The notes under the pieces are model-generated. The model did no database searches, was not told where the DNA came from, and saw nothing but the letters and a program-made list of their open reading frames with translations. From Melioribacteraceae bacterium (GTDB lineage: Bacteria; Bacteroidota; Ignavibacteria; Ignavibacteriales; Melioribacteraceae), in contig JAIPBD010000009.1 of NCBI GenBank assembly GCA_021739765.1, positions 1-64,000 of the forward strand: DNA of 64,000 bases, in the 5' to 3' direction. This document shows, piece after piece, positions 55,708-64,000 of the stretch (position 1 is the first letter of the stretch; each line of letters opens with the position of its first letter). Position numbers and translations under genes: made by a program.

Positions 55708-56879
55708 AAACATTTTCGGAAGTTAAGTTCGATATTATTATTAAAACGGTTTTTGGTTTAGAAGAAGTCTTGATCGGCGAATTAAAATCATTGGGGATTG
55801 AAAAAGCAGAAATCTTAAACCGTGCCGTTCAATTTAGGGGAAATTGGAGGGATGTTTACAATTGCAATTTTAATTTAAGAACTGCCTTAAGAGTATTGAT
55901 TCCAATAGAGAATTTTTATGCGCGTGAACCCGAGCGGATTTATAAAGTTGCTTCAAAAATCGATTGGTCTGAATTCATGGATTTATCGCAGACCTTCGCA
56001 ATTGATTCGTTCGCTCACTCAAAATATTTCACCCATGCGAAATATGCCTCACTTGTAGTTAAAGATGCTATCTCCGATCAATTTACAAACCGATTCGGGA
56101 AAAGACCTTCCGTTGATACCGATAATCCGGATGTGAGAATAAATCTGCATATCAGTCATGATCAATGTTCACTAGCTCTCGATTCTTCCGGCGATTCCCT
56201 CCATAAACGCGGATATCGATTAGAAAAAAACGAAGCTCCGTTAAATGAAGTACTCGCCGCCGGAATGTTGATTCTATCAGGTTGGGATAAAAAAATACCA
56301 TTTTTAGATCCTATGTGTGGTTCGGGTACAATTCCGATTGAAGCCGCTTTGCTCGCTAAAAATTACGCGCCGGGTTTATTAAAGCAGAATTACGGCTTTT
56401 CCAATTGGAAAAACTTCGATCAAGAATTGTTTTCGACGATTAAAGAAAAAGCCATTGCTGAGATTAATTTGAAAGTACCGGAAATTTACGGCAGCGATTT
56501 GGATTCCGAGTCTATTGATATATCAGTTTCAAACTCGAAAAGAGCTGAATTAAACGATTTAATTCAGTACGAGGTGAAAGATTTTTTCACCGGTGAGAGT
56601 GGTGATAAAAAATTTCATATTGTTACTAATCCTCCGTACGGAATGAGATTACAAAAAGATGATATCATAAAGTTTTATAAAGGGATCGGAGATACGTTGA
56701 AATTTAATTATCCCGGATCAATTGCTTGGGTTTTAAGCGGTAACAAAGAAGCATTTAAATTTGTAGGATTACGACCATCCAAAAAAATGAAACTTTTTAA
56801 TGGTCCATTAGAATGTGGATTTAACCAATATCAACTATATCAGGGAAGCAGAAAGCATTCCCCGGATATTCAGGATTAG
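55704..56879 (+). CDS. THUMP-domain class I RNA methyltransferase (RlmL/YpsC type)
   Basis: A 391-residue SAM-dependent methyltransferase: N-terminal ferredoxin-like/THUMP region (about 10-150) and a Rossmann methyltransferase domain with DPMCGSGTIPIEAALLAKN (SAM binding) and the catalytic NPPYGMRL, typical of N2-guanine methylation of rRNA. It is likely the 23S rRNA m2G2445-type enzyme of the YpsC group; the exact site is not certain. Confidence 0.9.
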   Translation: MKTFSEVKFDIIIKTVFGLEEVLIGELKSLGIEKAEILNRAVQFRGNWRDVYNCNFNLRTALRVLIPIENFYAREPERIYKVASKIDWSEFMDLSQTFAIDSFAHSKYFTHAKYASLVVKDAISDQFTNRFGKRPSVDTDNPDVRINLHISHDQCSLALDSSGDSLHKRGYRLEKNEAPLNEVLAAGMLILSGWDKKIPFLDPMCGSGTIPIEAALLAKNYAPGLLKQNYGFSNWKNFDQELFSTIKEKAIAEINLKVPEIYGSDLDSESIDISVSNSKRAELNDLIQYEVKDFFTGESGDKKFHIVTNPPYGMRLQKDDIIKFYKGIGDTLKFNYPGSIAWVLSGNKEAFKFVGLRPSKKMKLFNGPLECGFNQYQLYQGSRKHSPDIQD

Positions 56880-56915
56880 TTGGTGTAAATAAGATATATT
56901 CGCTCTAAAAAAGAG

Positions 56916-57254
56916 GTGAAAATGAATTTTTCAGTTATCGAACACAATAATGTTTACGTGATTAAAATGAAGGGTAATATTATTGGCGGACCCGATTCAG
57001 ATCAATTCCATAATTTTATTCGAAAGGGATTACTTCATGATATAAATAATTTTGTAATTGATTTATCAGGAGTTAGATTTGTCAGCAGCACGGGAATTGG
57101 TGTTTTGATAAGAGGATTTACAAATCTCAAAGCAGCGGGCGGGGAAATGAAACTCGCCAAATTACCGGACAAAGTGAAAGGAATTTTATCAATAACCAAA
57201 TTGACTACAATTTTTGATATTCATGCTGATGTTAAACAGGATTCAACAAAATGA
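56916..57254 (+). CDS. STAS-domain anti-sigma factor antagonist
   Basis: A 112-residue single STAS domain like SpoIIAA/RsbV. The phospho-site motif FVSSTGIG places the regulatory serine at about Ser56. Such proteins bind a serine kinase/anti-sigma factor and release a sigma factor or another partner when dephosphorylated. No kinase or sigma gene is nearby. It starts a chain of genes each overlapping by 4 bases (STAS, DUF3124, HAMP protein, TrkH). Confidence 0.88.
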   Translation: MKMNFSVIEHNNVYVIKMKGNIIGGPDSDQFHNFIRKGLLHDINNFVIDLSGVRFVSSTGIGVLIRGFTNLKAAGGEMKLAKLPDKVKGILSITKLTTIFDIHADVKQDSTK

Positions 57255-57784
57255 AAAATACCTTAATGATTCTTGGAATACTTATTTTGTTTGTTGTTTC
57301 ATCATGCGGTGAAATCAGTCAGAATAAAAATACTCAAGGACAAAATATTTTGGAAATTCATAATACCAATGACAAAATCATGGAATCATTTTTTTGCGAT
57401 ACGGTTTATGTTCCGATTTATTCAGAAATTTACAGCGAAACAAAGGATACCAAATTCAGATTGACAGCAACATTGAGTATTCGAAATACAAGTATGCACG
57501 ATAGTATTTACATTAGTACAATTGATTACTACAATACTACAGGCAAACTTGTAAGAAAATATCTGAACAGCAACATTAGTCTTAAACCCCTGGAAACAAT
57601 TGATTATGTGATTGAAGAAAAAGACAATACGGGTGGAACAGGTGCAAATTTTGTAATAATTTGGTCGGCAGAAGCAACCGATTTGAAACCTATTTTTCAG
57701 GGTGTTATGATTTCAACACACGGGCAACAAGGAGTTTCCTATATAACAAACGGAATATCAATTAATAAAAATCATAAAAAATGA
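57251..57784 (+). CDS. DUF3124 lipoprotein
   Basis: A 177-residue lipoprotein with a signal ending VVSSC (Cys19). The mature part matches DUF3124, with the characteristic SIRNTS, DYYNTTGKLVRKYL, GGTGANFVIIW and HGQQGVSYITNG motifs. The fold is probably an all-beta sandwich; the function is unknown. It overlaps the STAS gene before it and the HAMP gene after it by 4 bases each. Confidence 0.85.
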   Translation: MKNTLMILGILILFVVSSCGEISQNKNTQGQNILEIHNTNDKIMESFFCDTVYVPIYSEIYSETKDTKFRLTATLSIRNTSMHDSIYISTIDYYNTTGKLVRKYLNSNISLKPLETIDYVIEEKDNTGGTGANFVIIWSAEATDLKPIFQGVMISTHGQQGVSYITNGISINKNHKK

Positions 57785-58557
57785 AAAAAACATTAAAATT
57801 AAAGATTTTTGCAAGTTTTATGCTACTCATTGCAATGCTTGCCGTGGCAGGAACAATATCAATTGTTGAGTTCCGGTGGTTGAGCAAATCAGTTCATGGA
57901 TTGATACAAGATAATTACAAATCTATTGAAGCCTCAAAAACGATGATTGAAGCACTAGAACGAGAAGACAGCGGAATCTTATTGTTGTTGTTAGGCGAAT
58001 GGGAAGAAGGTCGGGAAATATTAAATTCAGCAGACAGTCTGTTTTTGTCGGCTTTTGAAACCGCCAACAATAATTTAACGGAAAAAAACGAAGTAGATTA
58101 TATCAAAAAAATTGAATCGGCTTATCAAACATACAAATCGAGTTGGGAACGTCCGATAGTTGACACCGATAAGCAGGGAAATATTTCTTGGTACAAAGAT
58201 GATATTCACAAAAAATTTGCTGAGACTAAATTTGTAGTAAATGAATTGATGTCATTAAATCAATCAAGTATGTACCAAGAAACATCAGATTTAAAAGATA
58301 GATCAAAACGAGCCATCATGCCTGGAATAGTTTCCATAATAGCGGCTTTGGTGTTTTCGTTAATATTGAACTTTTTCATCACTAGATATTTTGTAAATCC
58401 AATCTCAGAATTAGCCGAAGCAGTTAATAATTATAGGGACGGTGATAACAAATTGCGAAGCAATATCACATCGGATGATGAAATTAAGAAGTTAGAACTG
58501 GCAATTAGTGGTTTATTGCAACGAATCGATAATAATAACAATACAATCCGAAAATGA
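57781..58557 (+). CDS. Membrane sensor-like protein ending after its HAMP domain
   Basis: A 258-residue protein with TM1 (about 10-30), a ~145-residue periplasmic four-helix-bundle-like region, TM2 (about 180-202) and a HAMP domain (about 203-252, VNPISELAEAVNNYRDGD). It stops there: no kinase, cyclase or methyl-accepting output domain follows, and the stop overlaps the trkH start by 4 bases. It may signal by direct contact with a partner such as TrkH or the STAS protein. No frameshift remnant of an output domain is seen. Confidence 0.78.
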   Translation: MKKTLKLKIFASFMLLIAMLAVAGTISIVEFRWLSKSVHGLIQDNYKSIEASKTMIEALEREDSGILLLLLGEWEEGREILNSADSLFLSAFETANNNLTEKNEVDYIKKIESAYQTYKSSWERPIVDTDKQGNISWYKDDIHKKFAETKFVVNELMSLNQSSMYQETSDLKDRSKRAIMPGIVSIIAALVFSLILNFFITRYFVNPISELAEAVNNYRDGDNKLRSNITSDDEIKKLELAISGLLQRIDNNNNTIRK

Positions 58558-59987
58558 AAAAAGAAATTGTGATCAAACATTTAGGGTTTGTACTTTTATT
58601 AAACGGTGTGTTTTTGTTTATATCGTTTCTGATTTCCTTTTTTTTGCAAGAAACATCGACACTAGCACTACTGTTTAGTTCTTTAATCTGTGGAATTTTC
58701 GGAATCTTTCCACTTATATTTGTTGAACGAACCGAGCATATTAGCTTTAGCGAGGGATTAACAATTGTAGTTTTCGGTTGGATCGTTACTTGTATTGTTG
58801 GGATGCTGCCTTATTTGATGTGGGGTGGCGAATTTACTTTAGCCAATGCTTGGTTTGAAAGTGTTTCGGGATTTACAACAACTGGATCAACAATTCTTAA
58901 TGAAATTGAAAGTTTGCCTAAAGGATTACTTTTTTGGCGTTCTGCAACACATTGGATTGGTGGGATTGGCATTATTTTATTCGTTTTACTTATCCTTCCG
59001 CAATCTAAAGGTCAACGAATAACCATCTATAATACAGAAATTTCGAGTTTGTCAAAAATGAATTTTCGGTTCAAAGCACGGAAAATAGTACAAATTCTTG
59101 CGATTGTATATATCAGTTTAACCTTACTTGAAACAATATCTTTGATGCTTTTGGGAATGAGTTTTTTCGATGCGATTAACCACTCTTTCGCGACAATAGC
59201 AACAGGTGGATTCTCAACTAAAAATCTAAGCATTGCATCATTTAACAATATCGGTATAGAAATAATTATAATGATATTTATGATATTAAGCGGTATTCAT
59301 TTTGGTTTGATATACGGAACAATTATGCTGAAAAAGGAAAATTTGTTTCGGTCTTCGCTAGCAAAAACATTCGTTTTTGTAATGTTTCTTGGAATTGTAC
59401 TTGTGAGTCTTAAATTATATTTATCAGGTAATTACGATTTTTGGACTTCAGTACGTTACGCTTCTTTTCAAGTAATTTCGTTAGGCACTACCACAGGCTT
59501 CGCAACGGAAGATACAGCTCATTGGCCAATTTTCACACAAATAATTTTAATTTATTTTACCATTCAGTGTGCGATGACAGGTTCAACATCTGGCGGATTA
59601 AAATTTGACCGTGTGTATATTTTCTTCAAACTCATTGGAAAGCAAATAAAATTATTAAAACACCCACGAGGTGTTTTTGTAGTAAAATTTGACGAAAACA
59701 AAATTGATGAAAAATTAGAGCAGCAAACATTGGTTTTTATTGTACTTTATATTACCGTATTTTTTATAACTACCATGATTTTAACTTCAATGAATATTGA
59801 CGGGATGACAGCATTTTCGGCTTCAATAGCTACAATAGGAAATGTCGGGCCCGGATTTGAGAAAGTGAGTTCGTTAGGCAACTTTGCATTAATTCCCGAT
59901 TTGGGAAAATATGTTCTATCAGTAAATATGCTTTTAGGACGACTGGAAATATTTAATATTTTGGCTTTAATAATGATTAAGAAATAA
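58554..59987 (+). CDS. trkH: TrkH-family potassium uptake protein
   Basis: A 477-residue polytopic membrane protein with the four selectivity-filter regions of the Trk/Ktr/HKT superfamily visible as VSGFTTTGSTIL, IATGGFSTKN, LGTTTGFATED and IATIGNVGPGF, and the helix-breaking CAMTGSTSGGLKFDR loop. It imports K+ across the inner membrane. No trkA gene, the usual NAD-binding regulatory subunit, is adjacent. Instead it is the last member of the STAS-DUF3124-HAMP overlapping cassette. Confidence 0.92.
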   Translation: MKKEIVIKHLGFVLLLNGVFLFISFLISFFLQETSTLALLFSSLICGIFGIFPLIFVERTEHISFSEGLTIVVFGWIVTCIVGMLPYLMWGGEFTLANAWFESVSGFTTTGSTILNEIESLPKGLLFWRSATHWIGGIGIILFVLLILPQSKGQRITIYNTEISSLSKMNFRFKARKIVQILAIVYISLTLLETISLMLLGMSFFDAINHSFATIATGGFSTKNLSIASFNNIGIEIIIMIFMILSGIHFGLIYGTIMLKKENLFRSSLAKTFVFVMFLGIVLVSLKLYLSGNYDFWTSVRYASFQVISLGTTTGFATEDTAHWPIFTQIILIYFTIQCAMTGSTSGGLKFDRVYIFFKLIGKQIKLLKHPRGVFVVKFDENKIDEKLEQQTLVFIVLYITVFFITTMILTSMNIDGMTAFSASIATIGNVGPGFEKVSSLGNFALIPDLGKYVLSVNMLLGRLEIFNILALIMIKK

Positions 59988-60167
59988 AAACCGGTCGGAT
60001 ATTTTGGATAAGTAATGGAGTTTGATGAGGTAAAAAATATCAAAGGTATGCAGATCCTTCAAACTGTGGAGCGATTTTAGGGTAAATTACTTTGCAACAA
60101 GCCGCAACGAATTCAATTTATCGTTAATTCCGCAATTTTAAGTTTTTAGTAATTTTTTAAAATTAAA

Positions 60168-61367
60168 ATGATGATAAAAAAGAGACCGTATAAACTTTTC
60201 AATAAAATTCAAAATTACGCTTGGGGTACTAAAAACGACTCTGCTTTTATTCCACAATTTTTGGGAATGGAATTTGAGCCGGGTTTACCTTACGCAGAAC
60301 TTTGGATTGGTGCACATCCGAAGTCGCCCTCAGAAATAATAATTGATGGTCAAAAGATTAAATTAAATGAACTTATCGATAAATTTCCGAAGCAATTGTT
60401 GGGTGTTTATATCTCGGAGAAATTTAATAATGAACTTCCTTTTTTATTGAAGGTCTTATCAGCGGGGACGGCACTATCAATTCAGGCGCACCCTGATAAA
60501 AAACTTGCTAAAGTCCTTCATCAAAAAGATCCCAAAAACTATCCGGATGAAAATCATAAACCCGAAATCGCGATTACTTTGGATACTCTCTCTGCGGTTG
60601 TCGGTTTTCGTCCCTTCGAAGAAATCGAAAAAGTCCTGTCGGATTACCAAATTCTGAAAGAGTTAATTGAACCGGATATTCTAAACAAAGAATCGAATAG
60701 TGAATCTGATCGCGAGGCTTTTGTTAAAATGGTTTACGAATCGATAATGAAAGCAGATCAAAATAAAATCGAAATTATAATCGAAGAGATTCGCCGAACA
60801 ATCCTTAAAAGGCATTCACCCGATAATAATGAACAACAATTTTTACTTCAGTATGAAAACTACGGTTGTGATATCGGGCTGATTTCTATTTTACTTTTCA
60901 ATCTGATTGAGCTTTCGGAAAATGATGCAATTTTTACGGGTGCAGGAATTCCGCACGCATATATCAAGGGAAATATTGTAGAATGTATGGCAAATTCGGA
61001 TAATGTGATAAGAGCCGGATTAACGCCTAAATTTAAGGACATCGATACACTCGTGGAAATGCTCGATTACAAACTTGCAGTTCCTCCCATTACGCAAAGA
61101 AACTCAGATGTTTGTTTCGAATACACGACATCAGCGGAGGAATTTCAGGTTAAGAGTTTTCAATTTAGACCCGGTGACTCTCTCAACTTCGAATCGAAAA
61201 ACCGAATCTCAATCATATTGATTACCGAAGGGGAAGTAGAATTTAAAACGGAAATTGATAGTCAAAATTTCCGGAAAGGTGAGAGTATTTTAATTCCGGC
61301 AATTTTGGAAAATTTTAAAATAACATCGATTAGCAGAAGTCATTTGTTTGAAATAAGTGTGCCTTAA
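60168..61367 (+). CDS. manA: Class I mannose-6-phosphate isomerase
   Basis: A 399-residue type I PMI interconverting fructose 6-phosphate and mannose 6-phosphate. Zinc ligands are visible: Q106 and H108 in IQAHPDK, E133 in HKPEIAI and H263 in IPHAYIKG. NYAWGTKN starts the cupin fold. It is 19 bases upstream of galE, so the pair may serve nucleotide-sugar and polysaccharide synthesis. Confidence 0.92.
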   Translation: MMIKKRPYKLFNKIQNYAWGTKNDSAFIPQFLGMEFEPGLPYAELWIGAHPKSPSEIIIDGQKIKLNELIDKFPKQLLGVYISEKFNNELPFLLKVLSAGTALSIQAHPDKKLAKVLHQKDPKNYPDENHKPEIAITLDTLSAVVGFRPFEEIEKVLSDYQILKELIEPDILNKESNSESDREAFVKMVYESIMKADQNKIEIIIEEIRRTILKRHSPDNNEQQFLLQYENYGCDIGLISILLFNLIELSENDAIFTGAGIPHAYIKGNIVECMANSDNVIRAGLTPKFKDIDTLVEMLDYKLAVPPITQRNSDVCFEYTTSAEEFQVKSFQFRPGDSLNFESKNRISIILITEGEVEFKTEIDSQNFRKGESILIPAILENFKITSISRSHLFEISVP

Positions 61368-61386
61368 AATTAAATAGGAACTCAAA

Positions 61387-62361
61387 TTGAAAAAATTAAA
61401 TATTTTAGTAACCGGCGGCGCCGGCTATATTGGCAGTCACATTTGCCACGACCTTATTGAATTGGGCCACAATGTAATTATCCTTGATAATTTATCCACC
61501 GGATTAGAGGAAAATCTTCATCCGGATTCAGTTTTTATTCAGGGTGATGTCAGATCAAAATTTGATCTTTCAAAAGCATTTGATAAAAAAGTGGATGTAG
61601 TTTTTCACTTTGCGGCTTGGAAAGCGGCTGGTGAATCTATGTTTGAACCTTTTAAATACTTCGAAAACAATATCTTCGGTACAATGAATTTGTTGGAAGA
61701 AATGATATTGAATAATTGCAAAAATTTCGTTTTTTCTTCCTCCGCCGCCGTTTATGGTTCTCCGGAATATTTGCCTATCGATGAAAAACACCCGAAGAAA
61801 CCGCTTAATTATTATGGGTATACCAAACTTGCGATCGAGGATAATCTGGAATGGATGAGCAGTTTGAAAGGAATTAATTACGCGGCGCTGCGATATTTTA
61901 ACGCTACGGGTTATGACGTAAAAGGAAGAGTTACAGGAAAAGAGAAAAACCCGGCAAATCTTTCTCCGATTGTTATGGAAGTTGCTGTGGGAGTTCGCGA
62001 AGGTATGCAAGTTTTTGGCGATGATTACGATACCAAAGACGGAACTTGCTTCAGGGATTATATCCACGTTAATGATCTCGCCTCCGCTCATATTCTCGCA
62101 ATGAATTATCTGCTCGAGAAAAAAAGCAACCTGGGCGTAAATCTGGGAACCGGAACGGGTTGGACAGTTTTGGACGTTATTAAAGAAGTCGAAAAAGTTA
62201 CCGGGCGAAATGTGAAGTTTGATGTTGTAGGAAGGAGGGAGGGAGACCCGGCAGGTCTTATCGCAAGCGCAAACCTGGCTTATGAGAAACTGGGCTGGTC
62301 AGCTAAACACTCTGATCTAAATACAATATTTAGTTCGATGAAGGGAGTTTATTTACCTTAA
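61387..62361 (+). CDS. galE: UDP-glucose 4-epimerase
   Basis: A 324-residue extended SDR with the NAD motif GGAGYIGSH (10-18), the Ser of SSSAAVYG and the catalytic Y143-x3-K147 (YYGYTK), normal for GalE. It interconverts UDP-glucose and UDP-galactose. The frame starts with TTG at 61387, 19 bases after manA; no ATG in frame is nearby. Confidence 0.92.
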   Translation: MKKLNILVTGGAGYIGSHICHDLIELGHNVIILDNLSTGLEENLHPDSVFIQGDVRSKFDLSKAFDKKVDVVFHFAAWKAAGESMFEPFKYFENNIFGTMNLLEEMILNNCKNFVFSSSAAVYGSPEYLPIDEKHPKKPLNYYGYTKLAIEDNLEWMSSLKGINYAALRYFNATGYDVKGRVTGKEKNPANLSPIVMEVAVGVREGMQVFGDDYDTKDGTCFRDYIHVNDLASAHILAMNYLLEKKSNLGVNLGTGTGWTVLDVIKEVEKVTGRNVKFDVVGRREGDPAGLIASANLAYEKLGWSAKHSDLNTIFSSMKGVYLP

Positions 62362-62425
62362 TTCAATTTTTTAAGATCTTTTTCAGCATTACGTTATTTC
62401 CAAGATTTCACTGACGTTGCTAAAA

Positions 62426-62442
62426 TCAATTTATAAAATTGA
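62426..62442 (+). terminator. Hairpin between galE and the regulator gene
   Basis: TCAATTT-ATA-AAATTGA is a perfect 7-bp stem with a 3-nt loop, 64 bases after the galE stop. No U-tract follows, so termination is uncertain; it may simply be an A/T-rich palindrome. Confidence 0.3.
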
Positions 62443-62480
62443 CTTGCAAAGCAAATTATAACGCATTATCTTTGATCTAG

Positions 62481-62497
62481 TATAATTGGTATACCAA
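62481..62497 (+). promoter_or_regulatory. TATAAT element fused to a perfect palindromic operator
   Basis: TATAAT at 62481-62486 is followed immediately by the 12-bp perfect palindrome TTGGTATACCAA (62486-62497), 11 bases before the regulator ATG. The layout suggests autorepression: the regulator bound here would block RNA polymerase. No good -35 hexamer is seen at 16-18 bp. Confidence 0.55.
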
Positions 62498-62508
62498 CTC
62501 AAAGAATA

Positions 62509-63657
62509 ATGAAAAGCAAATTCGATCATAAAGACCCCACACCACTCTACATTCAGATTGAGAATGATATAAAGGGTAGAATCGATTCAAATGATTTACG
62601 ACCCGGCGATCAGATTGGTTCTCAAAGCGAATTATCTTCAGAATACAATGTAAGCGCGATCACGGTTAAAAAAGCAATCTCAAATTTGATTTCAGAAGGT
62701 ATTCTTTATTCGAGAATCGGGAAAGGTACTTTTGTCGCTCAGATAAAGGAAGAGCCTAAACTCGTTCGAAATAAAACTATCGGGCTGGTTCTCCACGATC
62801 TGAAACATCCTTTCTTTTCATTAATTCTTTCGGCGATTGAAGAAGAGGTCTACAACCTTGGCTATAATCTTTTACTTTCAAGCTCCACAAAAAAGATTGA
62901 ACGTGAAGAAGTCCATATCAATCATTTTCTCGAAATTGGAGTGGACGCATTAATAATTGCGTCACTTTCGTTAGAATATAAAGCGACTCCGATTATTCAA
63001 AAACTGCATGATGAAAACTTCCCCTATATAATGGTTTCGTATATGCACGATCCACAATATTGGTTTGTAGGTTCTGATCATGAATTCGGAGGATTTCTCG
63101 CAACGGAACATTTGATTAATTCGGGATATCGTAATGTGGGTTATGTTCATGTCGGGCAAGATAATCTGCTAAGTCAAGTCAGAAAAAACGGCTACACCCG
63201 AGCGCTTAATGAATATAAAATCGATTACAATTCAAATCTAATCTATTCGATGGGAAAAGAGGATTATGATTCGGGTGCGGACAGAAGAGAATTGGGCTAC
63301 AATTTCGCAAAAAAGTTTTTAAAGATGAAAGAAAGAGCTGACGCCTTGTTTTTTTATAATGATAATTCCGCGTTCGGATTCATGCAAAAAATTCAGGAAG
63401 AAGGAATCTCAATTCCGGAAGAAATCGCAATTGTGGGTTATGACGATGTTGAATTTACAAGATATTCTTCAATACCTCTTTCAACAATCAGGCAGCCTGT
63501 CGAAAAGATCGGCTCCTCCGCTGTTCAAATAATTGATAAAAGAATCAACAGACGCGATGTGATGAATCGTATGATATTTAAACCCGAATTAATTGTTCGT
63601 CAATCAACCGTTCAAAATGTTGAATTAAAGGGAAGGGTAAAGAAAAAATTAGCATGA
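62509..63657 (+). CDS. GntR/LacI hybrid sugar-responsive transcriptional regulator
   Basis: A 382-residue regulator with an N-terminal GntR-type winged helix-turn-helix (about 8-78, TPLYIQIENDIKGRI, YNVSAITVKKAISNLISEG) fused to a LacI/periplasmic-binding-protein-like sugar domain (about 85-370, IGLVLHDLKHPFFSLILSAIEE and VGYDDVEFTRY). This AraR-like architecture normally represses sugar genes until a sugar binds. It overlaps the TRAP binding-protein gene by 4 bases, so the transported compound or a derivative is the likely effector. Confidence 0.9.
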   Translation: MKSKFDHKDPTPLYIQIENDIKGRIDSNDLRPGDQIGSQSELSSEYNVSAITVKKAISNLISEGILYSRIGKGTFVAQIKEEPKLVRNKTIGLVLHDLKHPFFSLILSAIEEEVYNLGYNLLLSSSTKKIEREEVHINHFLEIGVDALIIASLSLEYKATPIIQKLHDENFPYIMVSYMHDPQYWFVGSDHEFGGFLATEHLINSGYRNVGYVHVGQDNLLSQVRKNGYTRALNEYKIDYNSNLIYSMGKEDYDSGADRRELGYNFAKKFLKMKERADALFFYNDNSAFGFMQKIQEEGISIPEEIAIVGYDDVEFTRYSSIPLSTIRQPVEKIGSSAVQIIDKRINRRDVMNRMIFKPELIVRQSTVQNVELKGRVKKKLA

Positions 63658-64000
63658 AAAAACTATCAAGAAAATTAGGTTTCGCAATACTTTTATTAGC
63701 CACAATAACAATTGCGGCAGGCTGTTCCCAAAAAAGTTCGGTTCGAAAATTAAAAATCGGGCATGGTTTAGATCAAACACACCCCGTCCATAAAGCAATG
63801 ATGTTTCTCGCCGAAAGAACGGCTGAAAAATCAAACGGACAAATTCAGATAACTGTTTATCCGAGTCAACAACTCGGAACAGAAAGGGAATGTCTTGAAC
63901 TACTGCAAATCGGAAGTTTGGGAATGACGAAAGTTTCAAGTTCAGTACTGGAAGGATTTGCTCCGAGTTTTAAGGTTTTTTCACTCCCATATATTTTTCG
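63654..64000 (+). CDS. TRAP transporter DctP-family substrate-binding lipoprotein (3' partial)
   Basis: The frame opens with ATG at 63654, sharing ATGA with the regulator stop, and runs off the window after about 115 codons. A lipoprotein signal ends AAGC. The mature part (LKIGHGLDQTHPVHKAM, VYPSQQLGTERECLELLQIG, FKVFSLPYIF) matches DctP-type solute receptors of TRAP transporters, which bind sugar acids or dicarboxylates. DctQ/DctM genes should follow outside the window. Confidence 0.88.
   Translation, partial: MKKLSRKLGFAILLLATITIAAGCSQKSSVRKLKIGHGLDQTHPVHKAMMFLAERTAEKSNGQIQITVYPSQQLGTERECLELLQIGSLGMTKVSSSVLEGFAPSFKVFSLPYIF

Noticed and set aside
57781-58557. Truncated methyl-accepting or kinase pseudogene
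   Set aside because: No output-domain remnant is seen downstream; the overlapping trkH start with ATGA shows a natural gene end.
61570-62091. 173-codon open frame on the minus strand
   Set aside because: It is antisense to galE, which has full catalytic motifs; it is a codon-bias shadow.

Overview
The window reads as a chromosomal piece of an AT-rich, Gram-negative bacterium of the Bacteroidota/Chlorobiota/FCB assemblage, most like Ignavibacteria (for example the Melioribacteraceae). The reasons are: several secreted proteins end in a type IX secretion (T9SS) sorting domain with the YPNPFNPST signature; there is a PorV/PorQ-like barrel; there is a TonB receptor without a SusD partner; and strong Shine-Dalgarno sequences (such as AAGGAGG) precede many genes, which is unusual for Bacteroidetes proper. 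The assignment is inference from gene content, not from a marker gene.

Bases 1-26565 form a beta-glucan utilisation locus on the + strand: a 5'-truncated GH5 enzyme, a sodium:solute symporter, a large carbohydrate-binding T9SS protein, a TonB-dependent receptor, a 1063-residue secreted protein, a PorV-like barrel, a GH16-malectin protein, a GH3 beta-glucosidase, two cytoplasmic GH94/GH149/GH161-type phosphorylases, a second GH16 with CBM6, and a lipoprotein GH5. This fits surface cleavage of beta-1,3- or mixed-linkage glucan, transport across both membranes, then hydrolysis in the periplasm and phosphorolysis in the cytoplasm. A structured 126-132 nt inverted-repeat element separates the receptor operon from the GH16 operon.

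Bases 26595-32242 (minus strand) hold a three-gene RND efflux operon (adaptor, pump, TolC). After a 661-base gap without genes comes a tight four-gene operon (32904-38931): HlyD-like protein, VTC-type polyphosphate polymerase domain protein, DUF4956 membrane protein and a T9SS-exported CotH kinase-like protein. Its function is not established and it is the best candidate here for an undescribed system.

Bases 39048-54645 are a [NiFe]-hydrogenase region. hypA-B-F-C-D-E, a lipoprotein cytochrome and a sigma-54 activator form one run. A 148-base gap then contains a well-spaced -24/-12 promoter and two tandem palindromic upstream sites. The structural operon follows: a 79-residue unknown, large subunit, protease, Tat-exported small subunit, HybA-like ferredoxin, HybB/NrfD-like quinone subunit, nickel permease candidate, a small membrane protein and an SDR protein with an unusual C-terminal domain. 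This describes a periplasm-facing, quinone-linked uptake hydrogenase under local control.

Bases 54727-64000 hold an oxidoreductase, a THUMP RNA methyltransferase, an overlapping STAS-DUF3124-HAMP-TrkH cassette, manA, galE, and a GntR/LacI hybrid regulator with a palindromic operator in front of a TRAP-transporter binding protein cut by the window end. No rRNA, tRNA, CRISPR array or intact transposase was seen.
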